DNA from: Cyathus striatus
Taxonomy: Eukaryota > Basidiomycota > Agaricomycetes > Agaricales > Nidulariaceae
NCBI GenBank assembly: GCA_025738555.1
Contig: JAOVFP010000009.1
Location: forward strand, 3,844,001 to 3,908,000
DNA: 64,000 bases
Reading direction: 5' to 3'
Shown here in pieces: positions 36,668 through 47,329 of this stretch; position 1 is the stretch's first letter, and every line of letters starts with the position of its first letter. A program made the position numbers and the translations under genes. Below the pieces are notes generated by a model. The model was not told where the DNA came from. It made no database searches and was given only the letters and a program-made list of their open reading frames with translations.

Positions 36668-37740
36668 TGTTGATCAACTTGTGAAGTATATGTCATTATT
36701 GAGTGTAAATAAACCTGGTAAAGGAGTCTGTGGGATGGAATACTGTAAATCACAGCATAATACTTCTATAATCACCTGCATGGAGTTTGTATTGGTAGCA
36801 CTTTGTTAGGCCTTCATTTTCATGATGCATTGGAGTGGATGGGGAGGAGGAGGGGAAACAGGAGATGGTGGGTACTATGTGGGGGATTGTCATTTATGTC
36901 TATGTTCTATCTATAAATTTAAGTCTAAGTAATGGTTGGGTTCTAGAGGAGAAAGCTGGATCTGGTCTATGTGAGTGAAGTGAGAAACTTGGGATTTAGG
37001 GAGGGAGGAATGAGGGGTCTTTATATGTACTTCTAAAGATCCACTGAGGCAGTGATGTGTGATCCACCTATACACCCATACATATGCACAACCAATGTGA
37101 ATTAGCTGGGGAGGAGCCAAAGGGGCTCAGACACAGTGGGCTATTTAACAGCTGATGTATTTCAGCTCTATTTGCATTTCTCCATGTGTGGATCAGATAG
37201 ATTGAGGATGGAGGACAGGGTGGGATGTCAGTCTGTGGAATGCAAGTGGGTCTCAAGCAGGCAGGGAGTTGGGTGGATTTATTCAATAGGCATTTGACAT
37301 AACAGGACAATGCTGTCACCTGTGTTAGTCTTATCGTGTCATGGGGTTTTTGTCTGCCAGGGTTGAATGTAAGGAGTTGTGATGTGTTGAGTGCACAGAG
37401 GGCATGGTATAGGGCATGGAGATAAGGGAGGGGAGGTGAAAGTCCAATTGGCAAAGATTGGGTTTGTGGGCTTATTTAGTTGTGTCTTGTGAAATAAACC
37501 CTAAGACTGTCTATCGCCAGCAGAGCCCACTACCCATTTTTCTGACACATGTTGGGGAGAAGCAAAAAATGGAAGAACTAGAGTGAGCAAACACAACAAC
37601 AATAAATCTCTTTAAGACAGTAGTAATACAAGTTTGAGTAAGGATTTTTAATATTGTCATAAAGAGTCAATAGTTTTTTTAATGTTTTTGTAAGGAGTCC
37701 ATCAGACATTGACAAAGAAAAAGTTAAATATCAATAACAT
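36668..37740. other. No recognisable gene
   Basis: CpG-poor sequence downstream of copy C. A 128-codon minus-strand frame (37068-37454) has no recognisable domain. A 'cagagcccactaccc' word at 37520 recalls end 2 of the hairpin-ended family but does not extend. Confidence 0.3.
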
Positions 37741-38175
37741 ACTAAAGTCCATCATAAACACAAAGAGGCCATTGAGGCTGCAACTTATAGGGAAGAAAAG
37801 GGAGAGCATGAAAACTAGCTATCCAAGTTTGTAGCAGAGATGATGTTCCAGACAGTGTGAGCATTCTTGATCTGGAGGCTTGCTTTAGTAGTGTTAGAAG
37901 TAACAAGAATAAGAGGGGGTGATTGAGGAAATAAGAGAATGATAAAGAGCAAAGACTCAAACACAAACACAGACACAGACACAAATGGAGAGGAAAACTT
38001 GTTGACAACTACCAAGATACAGAGTGATTATATACTGAGGGTATCTACCAAAGTCCAACCAAGGTCCTGTAACTAAGGTAACTGACAGCTGTCAATCTGT
38101 CAATCACAGATCTGTCAAGTATGACAGGTGACAAAGAAGCTGTGCAACCCTGAATATCTAACAAGTAGGGAGTGC
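37741..38175 (+). repeat. Dispersed repeat, second copy (with 4540-4870)
   Basis: See 4540-4870. The shared part is 37900-38170, with fewer CTGTCAATCA units here. It ends 60-70 bp before the left terminus of the KDZ element. Confidence 0.6.
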
Positions 38176-38269
38176 AATCAATTTCTATCTTTTGAAGCAT
38201 TTGCAACCTGGATAAGGGAAGTTAGGGTTATCAGTCAAAAAAGGAGGTCTTTATGCTCGCCCCCCCATT

Positions 38270-38565
38270 CCATTCAGACTCTGAACAGACTCCATGGATT
38301 CCACAGACTATCCAGACAGACTTCAAGGATTTTCCAGATAGTCTGTGGATTCCAGCTAGAGTCCAGCTGGACACATTTTCACTGCAAGTCCAGCCAATTT
38401 TCTGAATCCAGTCCAGTTCCAGTCCACCTGGAGTCCACCTGGAGTCTGCCTGGAGTCTGCCAGGAATCTTTTTGTTAGCAGGAGTCTGGCAAGTTTAGCA
38501 GGAATTCCAGCAGACTAAATCCATTCAGAACTCACCTGGACTCCAGTTGGAACTAGGCAGACACA
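38270..38565. repeat. Left subterminal repeats of the KDZ element
   Basis: Irregular copies of 'gactccatggattccacaga', 'agtccagctgga', 'gagtccacctgga' and 'gagtctgc', mostly 12-20 bp apart. The right end has matching 'gactccatcaggactccacc' repeats. Such internal arrays next to short TIRs may be transposase-binding sites (inference). The rest to 38850 is AT-rich and featureless. Confidence 0.7.
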
Positions 38566-38849
38566 GTCTCTCTATTAGAGACTATTAGTATTACTAGTTA
38601 CTTGTTATTATTATTAGTTACCTTTAATTAATGTATAGTAAAAAGATGCAACCTGCTGGAATTGAACTCTCAGCAAACAGACAAGTCACATGGACAACTT
38701 GAGCATATGCAATACCAATACACCAAATAGTTGTATATTTTCATGAGACAGAACACTACATAATCACCATATATTTCACTTTCCAAAAATGATATGTCAT
38801 TTTTCCCACCCTATTTTTTCTTTCTTTCTCACATTAACACTTCCACCCT

Positions 38850-40450
38850 CCCATGTCAACACATCAAGTGCCTCAAACCCTCTTCCCACATTGTTGCCTC
38901 AAGCCTCCTTCTCACATCATCACCTCAAGCCCTCTCCCACATTGGTGCCTCAAGACTCTTTTCCATGTCATTGCCTCAAGACCCCTTTTCACATTGTTGA
39001 CCCATGCTCACCTCCCATGTTGTCACCCAAATTGACTCTCAAGTGCAAGATCGATAGCACAGCAAGATAATAACATATGGGATAGGCACTGTGGTGTGAA
39101 CAGTTGCACATGTGTAAGTGCACATACAATCTAAAGGTATGTCTTTCTTCCCTCCCTTGTTCTCATCTCACAAGTCATAGCTCCCCCTTGTCTCCTCCAA
39201 CTGCCTTGTCTCAATAGTGACAAGGGTAATGGCATCTCCCTGCCACCTTGGCCACTTGTCTCACAAATGATGAGTGTGCTTCCACTGCCACCTTGTCTGA
39301 AAAGTGACAAGTATGTGTTCATGTGTGCATCCCCCCCCACCACCTGCCAGGATGAGTGCTTGCATGTCCCTGTCCCCTTCTTCACCTCATCTGGCAAGAG
39401 ACAAGTGTGTATGTGTGCATGTGTCCCTCCTCCTCATTACTTGCCAGAATGAGCATGCACATGTTCCCCTCCTCTCCACCTCAAATGTCCTCCATCCCCC
39501 CATCATCCCCTTGTCATCCTCTCTCCCACCTGCTCTGTCCCCCTCCTCCTCCTCATCTCACAAATCATGAGGACATGCATGTTGTCCCCTCTCCTCCCAT
39601 GCCTCCTTGTCTTGCAAGTGAGGAAGAGGAGCTCTGCACTTCATCTCACAAATGATGAATGTGCATCCCCCCTCTCCTCCTTTCCCTCCTTGTCCAGCAA
39701 ATGATGAGGACTAGCTAGCCATCCCCTCTCTCCTCCCATGCCTCCTCATCTTGCAAGTGATGAGGACTAGTGTGCCACCCCCCCTCTTCCCCTTCCTCCT
39801 CATCTCACAAGTGATGAGGACAAGCACTCATCCCCCCCTCCTCCTTCCCCTCATTGTCTCACAAATGATGAAGAAGCGCCATCCTCCCACTTCCCCTTCC
39901 TCCTTGTCTCGCAAGTGACAAGGACAAGCCAGCTGTCTCCCCCCTCCTCTCATGCCTCCTCATCTCACAAGTGACAAGGATGAGCACTCATCCCTCCCTC
40001 CTCCTTCCCCTCCTTGTCTGGAAAATGACAAGAACAAGCTAGCTGTCTCCCCCCTTCTCCCATGCCTCCTCATCTCACAAGTGATGAGAACAAGCACTCC
40101 TCCTCTCCTCCTTGTCATCATCTTGCAAATGATGAGGATGAGCACTCATCCCCCCTTCTCCTCTCCTTCTTGTCATTGTCTCACAAATGACAAGGACAAG
40201 CACTCATACCCCCCTCCTTCTCTCCTCCTTGTCTCGCAAATGACAAGGATGAGCATGCCATCCCCCCCTTGCATCCCTGCACATGTCCCCCTCTCCACCT
40301 CACACATCCACCATCCCCTTGTCATCCTCTCCCCCACCTCGTCTCACAAGTGACAAGCATGCATGTATGAGTGTGCACATTTCCCTCCTCTCCACCACCC
40401 CATGTCCTCCTTCCCTCTGTCCTCCTCTCCCCACTCATCCTCTTCTCATG
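38850..40450 (+). repeat. C-rich minisatellite with CCTCATC..GTGATGAGG hairpins
   Basis: Degenerate units of about 60 bp: 'cctcatctcacaagtgatgagga', 'aagcactcatcccccc', 'ctcctccttcccctccttgt'. Each unit holds the short hairpin CCTCATC-tcacaa-GTGATGAGG or its CCTTGTC/GACAAGG variant. Long open frames are compositional (Pro/Ser/His). It occupies the same place relative to the accessory gene as 9860-11310. Confidence 0.75.
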
Positions 40451-41414
40451 CCAATGGGCTGAGGGCAGAAGGCTGTGTTGTTCTTAAAATAGTTTAGATG
40501 ATCATGTACTGTAGCCAATCAAATTTAATATATATTTATCCATGTTCAATGTAGCCTATGAAAGGCTGTATATTTTTAGTTTTTTTGATCATGAGAAATT
40601 GCTGTGCATCTTGGGGCTTCTAAGATGTTGGTTTGCATCAACCCCCCCCCCCCCTTGCTCCTTCTCAACCACCACCACTATCTTGCTATCTCAAAGCATT
40701 TTAAGACATCTACACACAATGGCTCATCATTCCACTCACTCTGCCACAACTCAGGCTTCCAGTGTCACCCCCACTGAGTCCACCCCACTCTCAGTTGCTA
40801 CACATGAAACTCACAGTGAGTCTCGCAAGTGTGGTACTTCTGCTGCTGATCTTACAGCCCAACCACCAACAAAGAAGCAGGCCACAACCAACAAACCTAT
40901 TACAGATAATGAGGAGAGTGAAAATGTGCAGGAAAAACAGAGTAAAAAAATTGTAAAAGGCAAGAAAGGCAAAAAAACTCAGTATGGTTTCATAACTTTC
41001 TTTCACTGCCTTGCTAATATTTTTTAGAAAAACTTCGGAAAAGAAAAGAGCTGAGGATGCTGCTGCAGATGAAGAAGGTGTACCTGACCTTACTGTGTAT
41101 GTATTACATATATTTATACAATATTTATGTACTAATAATACTTAGTGCTGAAAGGGTACTGGAGGAAAGTGGCCTTCCTGTTGCCCCTCCAAAGTGGGGT
41201 TCATCTTCTGATGTACCTCAACTGGCAGCTCCAGTTTTCACTGTTACTCATAAGTGCCATTCAGATATGAAAAAAGGTAAAAAAATATTCAGCTATATGC
41301 ATAAAATGTGTATCTAAATATTTATATCTTCCACAGCTGAAGAAGAACATCAATCAGATGGATATGAAACCAATAATGAAAGTGGAAATAAAGGTTTGAA
41401 TTGATAGCTTACAT

Positions 41415-42667
41415 ATTCCCACTACCTTTTAAGGTAGTTGGGTTATAGGGTAGTCTTGATTTCCCTTTAAGGCAATTTTGGGATCTTGAACAGGATCTGA
41501 ATCTGATTGGCTGGAGCCCTGTGACGATCTGTAACTGATGACGGGCTGACTTGTCTCAGATGGTTTTTTCACCCCTCCATTATCATCTTTCCCAACCAAA
41601 GGATTTTTAAACAAATACACATAGAAACAGAAAACATAAATACTCATTTAATATCAGCTTCATTCACTACCCCACTACACTCACCCACAGTATCCATTTT
41701 CTTCCCCTTTCATTCCTTCTTAAAATGGTTCGAAATCAAGAACGCAACTTCATGGCCCTGCTCAAAGTTCAACCAAGGATCACAGAAAGACTGATACCTC
41801 AACCACTGTTCATCCTCACTAAGCTTCATGCTACCTCCAAGATACTCATTGACACTGAACCCCTCATCATTAAGCTCTCCTGTAAACTCGAGACTGACCC
41901 CACCCAAGCATGAGCCATTGGCAGTATCAACATGAAAACACAATGTGAGCTCATCAATGATTGTTCCAAAGTTCCACATTTTTAACCTGCTACTTAAAGT
42001 TAACATGTTTCCATGTATGGGATTGCATATCCATGCTGTGAGATGCCCTAACTTTTGAATGGCAGCAATGTGCCCTAGAAGATACCCATTGATTTTCTTG
42101 GCTCCATACTGCATTGTCAATGTTAGCTAAACTACATACACAGCCTCCTTACATCAGGTTTTGCATTGCTACCCACATGACTGGTCACTCACACACATAC
42201 ACTTGCCTTCTCTATGCTGCAAGTTTCAAGGGATCATAGAGGGCCTGTCCAATGCACTATATTTCAGCCACACCATCAGGGCTGAATCAGGTGCTTTATA
42301 TGAGTCCTCAGTGACAGGCTTCTGCCTCCATGAGTTGGGAGCCTAGTTCTATTATATGTTTGGTGGAAGTTATCTGGAAGATGATAGACTCTGATGACAA
42401 TGGTGACAATGGTAGGCTTAGAAGAAAGAAATAGCATCTGAGGTAAAGAAAGTGGCCATTGGCAACCAAACCATCACATATGTCTACAAGTTATTTTGAG
42501 GTCAGATGGAGATGAAGGAACAAAAGGAGAAAGGAGATGCATGTCTAGCCATAAGTATACTGTATCTTACTCCTCTAGTTCTGCTTCTATAATGAATTGT
42601 ATTTCTAGTGGTAAATGTCTGTTACATGAGAAGGTGGTGGGCCCTGCTGCTTGCCAGCCTTATTCTT
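41415..42667 (+). mobile_element. Hairpin-ended element B, about 1.25 kb
   Basis: Starts with end 1 (ATTCCCACTACCTTTTAAGGTAGT, 'attggctggagccctgtgacga', 'acttgtctcagat') and finishes with inverted end 2 ('ggtggtgggccctgctgcttgcc', 'agccttattctt'). It is inserted in an intron of the accessory gene. The interior includes a 136-codon minus-strand frame (41710-42120, MTMQYGAKKINGYLLGH..) with no recognised family; it might be a captured fragment. Confidence 0.6.
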
Positions 42668-44189
42668 TATATATTTACTAACACAAGTTATATTTCAGAA
42701 AATACTGAAGGTTCAACTGATGGATCAAATGCAGGTCATGGAAATGAATCAGAACACAGTGATGGTAGGTGATATTAGCATCACATCTTTCAAGTCTGAC
42801 AAAAAGTATGCAGAAGATCACACCAGTAAGAATAAAGGTAAGAAAAATTCAGTAATATTATAACTGTATTACTGTATTTAAGATCTTGAAAGGGAGTGAC
42901 ACCAGCATTGTATCTTCCAAGTCCAACAGCAATTGTACAGAAGACAGGACTAGTAAAGATAAAGGTATGGATTTTCAGTAATATTTGTATTTATACTGAC
43001 TCAATGTTTGCAGAGGTAGATATTATCATGAATAGTCCACCATTTAGTCCACCTCGTACCACCAGTAAGCCAGGTACAGTTAACACTGTGGATATTACCA
43101 ATATTAGCCCCAAAGGCTCTTCAAGGAGTGAAGGTAAACCTATAATTTGTATAAATATATATGTACTAACTCTAAGTAGGTGACATTCTCAGAGCAAATG
43201 CACTTGGGAATCACCCAAATGCTGCTGACTTTCACAGTGCTGCTGAAAGCACTACTGTTGGTTCAGTTAAGGGGCAAGTATGGCTGTATATGTCTAATGC
43301 AGATCCAAGTACTGTTATGGTACCTGGAGTTGCTTCATTTACATTGAAGCATAATCTTATGGCAACCATTGGGCCTGTCTTGAAGAAACTCAAAGACAGA
43401 GCTGAACATTTCTTTAGTATGTTTTCTTTCATATTTTATTCATATACTAATATTATTTTAGCTGCTGATTGCTGTTTGTATGTTTATGAAAGTAAAGCCT
43501 GGAACATTATTGGAAACTTTGAATCTGCCATCAAGGATGATGAGGAAGTTGACTGGCTAAAGATAGATGGCAAATTTATTTTGCCAATTCTAAGTGTAGC
43601 TATATATTTTATTCTTTTATTCTTTTATTCTTTTATTCTTGTACTATTTACTTATATTGTGTTGCTTTATAGTCTGGATTTCAGCTAAATGCACCACTCC
43701 CCCCCAATATCGAGACATATTCCATTCAGTCTAAGTCAGCTGGAAGCTCTGCAGCTAGCTCTCGTGCTGTTTCTCACTCTCACACCCCTTCTCTTGTTCA
43801 AAGAGGTGGAATCTCAGAGAAACATACTGAGGAACTTATTGATGTTCTAAAGATTCCTAGGGACATTCTTGAGAGCACTGCACCTGGACTTCGAGTCACA
43901 TACCAGGGGTATCTTGCCTGTATAAAGGCAGTTTCTGACCACAACACCATGGACAAGAACAGGACTTGGTCAGTTGCCAAGGCCACAAAGAAAGAAATTG
44001 TCACAGTCTTTGTCTCATCTTCAGCCTGGTATGAGAACTATTCAAATTTCAATAAGATTGCAGATTTTCCAGCAATACAGTCTTGGTTGGCTGAAGATGA
44101 GGATAGTCCTACTGATCTAGACCTTTGGGGCTTTGAAAGAGATTACTATACTTTTTTGGATTTGAAAAGATAGCTTAAGGAGAAAAAGG

Positions 44190-44335
44190 AGAAAAGGAAG
44201 GGAAAGGGAAAGGGAAAGGGAAAGGGAAAGGGAAAGGGAAAGGGAAAGGGAAAGGGAAAGGGAAAGGGAAAGGGAAAGGGAAAGGGAAAGGGAAAGGGAA
44301 AGGGAAAGGGAAAGGGAAAGGGAAAGGGAAAGGAG
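44190..44335 (+). repeat. (GGGAAA)n hexamer repeat in coding frame
   Basis: About 23 perfect GGGAAA units. The period of 6 keeps the accessory gene's frame open and encodes Lys-Gly repeats in its basic tail. On the opposite strand it makes artefactual Ser-Leu and Pro-Phe frames. Confidence 0.9.
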
Positions 44336-44503
44336 GAGAAGGGAGGTAAGGATGAGAAGGCTCATGAGGATAAAGAGAAATCAAGTTCAAAGAAGTGCAA
44401 GTATATTGAACTTGAATTGTAATAGTTTACAATATGATTTTTCAGTTGGATTGCAACCTTTGAGACATATCTGTGGTGCTTAGCCTGTATATGAGCTATA
44501 TTC

Positions 44504-46654
44504 ATGCCAGAAATCACTCAGCATATTTTATTCTGGTTATTAATAATTTGGCTATTTCAATGGCTCCCAAGTGCAATATTAGTTCCATTTATTTTTATTC
44601 AACCAGTACTTGCAGCAGGAGAACAATCATTTCCTAACATCACATTTGATGTGTTCAGTAAATTTATTCTGTCAAATTTTGGTGAAAACATCACACTCTC
44701 TGCCACATTGGTTATATTGTTCTCTATGACTGATAATGTTGATTTGTTAAGTCTTCATGCAAGACAGCAGAATGCAAAGTTAAAAGAAGAAAAGAATGTT
44801 GATGCAACTGCATGGATTAGATTACTGGCTAGAGCTATTCAGGAAAAAATTGGCATGGACTCAGATGATCTCTTTGAAGATAATGAAATTGATGAACACA
44901 CAACTTGAACAGGCAGATCTATTTTGTTAGGCACTAAATTAGATGAAATGGCAAGACTTCTGAACTTGTATCCTTTCAATCAGAAGAGGAAAGTTTTTGA
45001 AGGTCAACTGAAACCTGTATCTCATGCTAGTATTGATCCTGTTCATATAATATGTCCTATAGCTGCAGAGTGTGAGACACTGAGCTGTAAAGGATGGGCA
45101 CTACAGGTGCATACTAAAGTTAGAGATGTACCTAAAGCAACATTAATTAAAGGCTCAAAAATATTTGAACACACATATGTGGTATCAGGTACTTGCGAAA
45201 AATGTAAAACATTATATTCTGCAGAACATGAATGTGCCTATGATGAAAAACTGGGATATTATATGGTTCATTTAAACTCTGCTAAATATCTGAAAGTAGA
45301 AAAAAACTATGGGTAGATAGGGCATTTTCTCAAGGTGTTCTGAATGGTATATATAGCTTTCATACATCTGCTGCAGCATATATAGAATATTGGAACAATA
45401 GTTTTGGAAATGGAAAGGAAATAAGCCAAAGACAAGTCTAGGAGGCTTTTATACATGAATCAATATGCATGGTTTCTGCAGGATCTGGTGTTAATTTTAT
45501 TAGTCTTGATGGACTTTCAATTACTGTATTAACAGAAGAAGCATTTGCAAGGTTGGGTGAAAATGGAAAAATACATGCATCACATAATCACAGCTGCTTA
45601 GAGTGTACACAGCCTTATAGAGAAACTCAAGACTCACTACCAGATGAGAGTGCAACAGTTAAAATGGTAGTAATTGATGGGATTGTTATGGGACCACAGG
45701 TAATGCACAACTAAAACTAAACAATATTATACTAATACATATTTTAAGCACTGTGCATATGACAATTGTTCCAATACACTTGTAAACTATAGAGGAGGTG
45801 TATTTTGTAATGTTCACAACCAAGAATTTGGAGCAAGATGCTGTGTTCATGACTGTCAAAATCAAAAGATAGATAATACACAAGCTTGCAATGAGCACCA
45901 GGAAATGTGGCATAAATATAATTTAGAACATAGTTCAGATTATTTAAATGGTGCATGAAGGATGCTTCACAAACCAGCTGAAAATCCACTTTGGAGTAAA
46001 AACTGAGGAAGATGTATTCAGCAGCCTCATGATGAGTCAGATAACAATATTTTGAAGAGATCTCATTATTTTAGTGCCTCTCACTATTATTGTGTAGAAA
46101 CAATATGTGCTCCATGTGGTGCTGTAATTGCATGGACAAAGTTTGTGAAGTCTGAGTCAACAACCAATATACTTAAGTTCTTAGAAGATGTTTTTCCTGA
46201 TGAAGAATTATGACCAGATTACATATGTATTGATAAGACATGTAAACTTCTTTGAACAGCAGTTGCAAATGGAAGTTGGGTAGATTGGTTTAAAAGTAGC
46301 TGCTTTGTAGTAGATAGCTATCACTATACAAATCACTGCTCAGATGATTACCTTTGTAGAAAGTGGTGTAATCCAGTACCACAAGATAGTTCTTCACCAA
46401 ATCTTGTTTATATTGCACAAGATAGAAATGGTAAAAGATATCACAAATGAACATTCAATACACAAGCCTGTGAACAACTAAATTCATGACTTGGTGGGTT
46501 TGAATCTATTATGAAATGTATGACTCCAAGCAACTTTAATTGGTTCATACATTCTATGATCTTTAATCATACTCAACATGTAATAAAACAGCAGAACAGC
46601 CAAAACTTTAGTATTATTAGTGAAGATTTTGAACATGATGATGGTCTGTTGTAG
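44504..46654 (+). pseudogene. KDZ transposase with CxC5/CxC6-type cysteine clusters (copy 2, six TGA in the catalytic half)
   Basis: N-terminal part (ATG 44504) shares TDNVDLLSLHAR and WIRLLARAIQ with copy 1. The CxC5-type cluster is at about 45045-45235 (CPIAAECETLSC .. GTCEKCKTLY). An intron lies at 45700-45748. The CxC6-type cluster is at 45749-45900 (CAYDNC, YRGGVFCNVHNQEFGARC, C.EH). The transposase core follows: ICAPCGAVIAWTKF, YICIDKTCK, SCFVVDSYHYTNHCSDDYLC, FNTQACEQLN, LGGFES, NHTQHVIKQQ, with probable catalytic Asp (CIDK), Asp (VVDSYHY) and Glu (CEQLN). One frame runs from 45749 to 46654 broken only by TGA at 45956, 46004, 46211, 46253, 46448 and 46487; five fit CGA and one fits TGG. 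Earlier defects are TGA 44906-44908, a frameshift near 45303 and TAG near 45440. The protein would cut and join element ends. Confidence 0.85.
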
Positions 46655-46978
46655 AAGCATTGGAAGATGTGGTAGAAGAGGCATCAGAAATAATAGGTGT
46701 GGGAAATATGGTAGAAGATGTGTCAGAAAATGTGGTACAAATGTAGTACAAAGATATCTGGTAGGAGAATAATAGGTGTGGGAAAATATTGTAGAAGAGG
46801 CATAGGAAGATGTGGTAGGGAGATAGTATGCTATCAGTACTAAAGGGTGTGGGAAAATGTAGTAAAGAGTAGTAGTGGTAGCATGTACTGAAGGGTGTGG
46901 GAAAATGTAGTAAAGAATAGTAGTAGTAGCAAAGATGTAGTAGTGAGATAGTATGTTATCAATAGGTGTGGGAAAATA
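46655..46978 (+). repeat. Degenerate tandem repeat after the transposase
   Basis: Repeated 'aataggtgtgggaaa', 'atgtagtaaagagtagtagtggtag' and 'gtggtagaagaggcat' words with 40-60 bp spacing. Non-coding, within the KDZ element. Confidence 0.65.
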
Positions 46979-46984
46979 CACCTG

Positions 46985-47205
46985 GAGTCTTAAACAGAAC
47001 TTACTTTAAAAAATACAAAGTCCATCAGGACTCCACCAGGACTCCATCAGGACTTCTTATATTCCAGCAGGATGTCATCAAAACAATATCTATTCCATCA
47101 GAACTCCATCCAGACTCCACCCAGACTCTACCAGATTCCATCAGGACTCCACCCAGACTATCTGGACTATATTGAGTCTAGACAGAGTCCAGACAGACTG
47201 GGGGG
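46985..47205. repeat. Right subterminal repeats of the KDZ element
   Basis: About 12 copies of 'gactccaccaggactccatca'-like words spaced 10-20 bp, ending in 'gagtccagacagactg' next to the right TIR. They correspond to 38270-38565 at the other end. Confidence 0.75.
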
Positions 47206-47329
47206 GGAGCATAAAGTACTGCAAAAAAGAGAAGTTTCAAGAGGGATAAAACAGAACCAAGACTGAACAAACCTTGTATTTGGAGTCACTGTATCATGAA
47301 AACTGAAATCATCTTGCAAGATCTTAAGC

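Larger units (their letters stand above)
40719..44422 (+). pseudogene. KDZ-element accessory gene, copy 2
   Basis: A multi-exon gene of unknown function. Exon 1 (MAHHSTHS.. to about 40980) is Ser/Thr-rich with a basic end KKIVKGKKGKK. Next come KTSEKKRAED, then AERVLEESGLPVAPP, acidic exons (41338-41394; 42700-43140), a folded-looking domain VWLYMSNADPS .. VPGVASFTLKHNLM .. CCLYVYESKAWNIIGNF (43270-43590), and a C-terminal domain ISEKHTEELIDVLKIPRDIL .. WLAEDEDSP (43804-44170). Lastly there is a (KG)n tail encoded by GGGAAA repeats and the ending KYIELEL. Introns are short with GT..AG ends. A TAG at 44171-44173 interrupts before the tail, where CAG fits. Homology to 11886-16001 covers the whole order. 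It ends 81 bp before the transposase ATG, a fixed partnership. Confidence 0.7.
38244..47221 (+). mobile_element. Complete KDZ-type DNA transposon, 8,978 bp, 8-bp TSD
   Basis: The left terminus GAGGTCTTTATGCTCGCCC and the reverse-complemented right terminus CAGTACTTTATGCTCCCCC are inverted repeats. CAAAAAAG is duplicated at 38236-38243 and 47222-47229. An 8-bp duplication is known for Zisupton-type elements. Inside are subterminal GACTCCA-type repeats at both ends, a C-rich minisatellite, an accessory gene (40719-44422) and a CxC5/CxC6 KDZ transposase (44504-46654). A hairpin-ended element (41415-42667) is inserted in an intron of the accessory gene. Both genes carry in-frame stops, so this copy is not autonomous now. 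Confidence 0.85.

Noticed and set aside
44117..44390. Minus-strand Ser-Leu and Pro-Phe repeat frames
   Set aside because: Reverse strand of the in-frame GGGAAA repeat of the accessory gene.
12994..46489. Reassigned TGA codon in transposon genes
   Set aside because: The intact genes at 53382, 55994 and 59487 have no internal TGA, and CpG loss in non-coding duplicates explains the pattern more simply.
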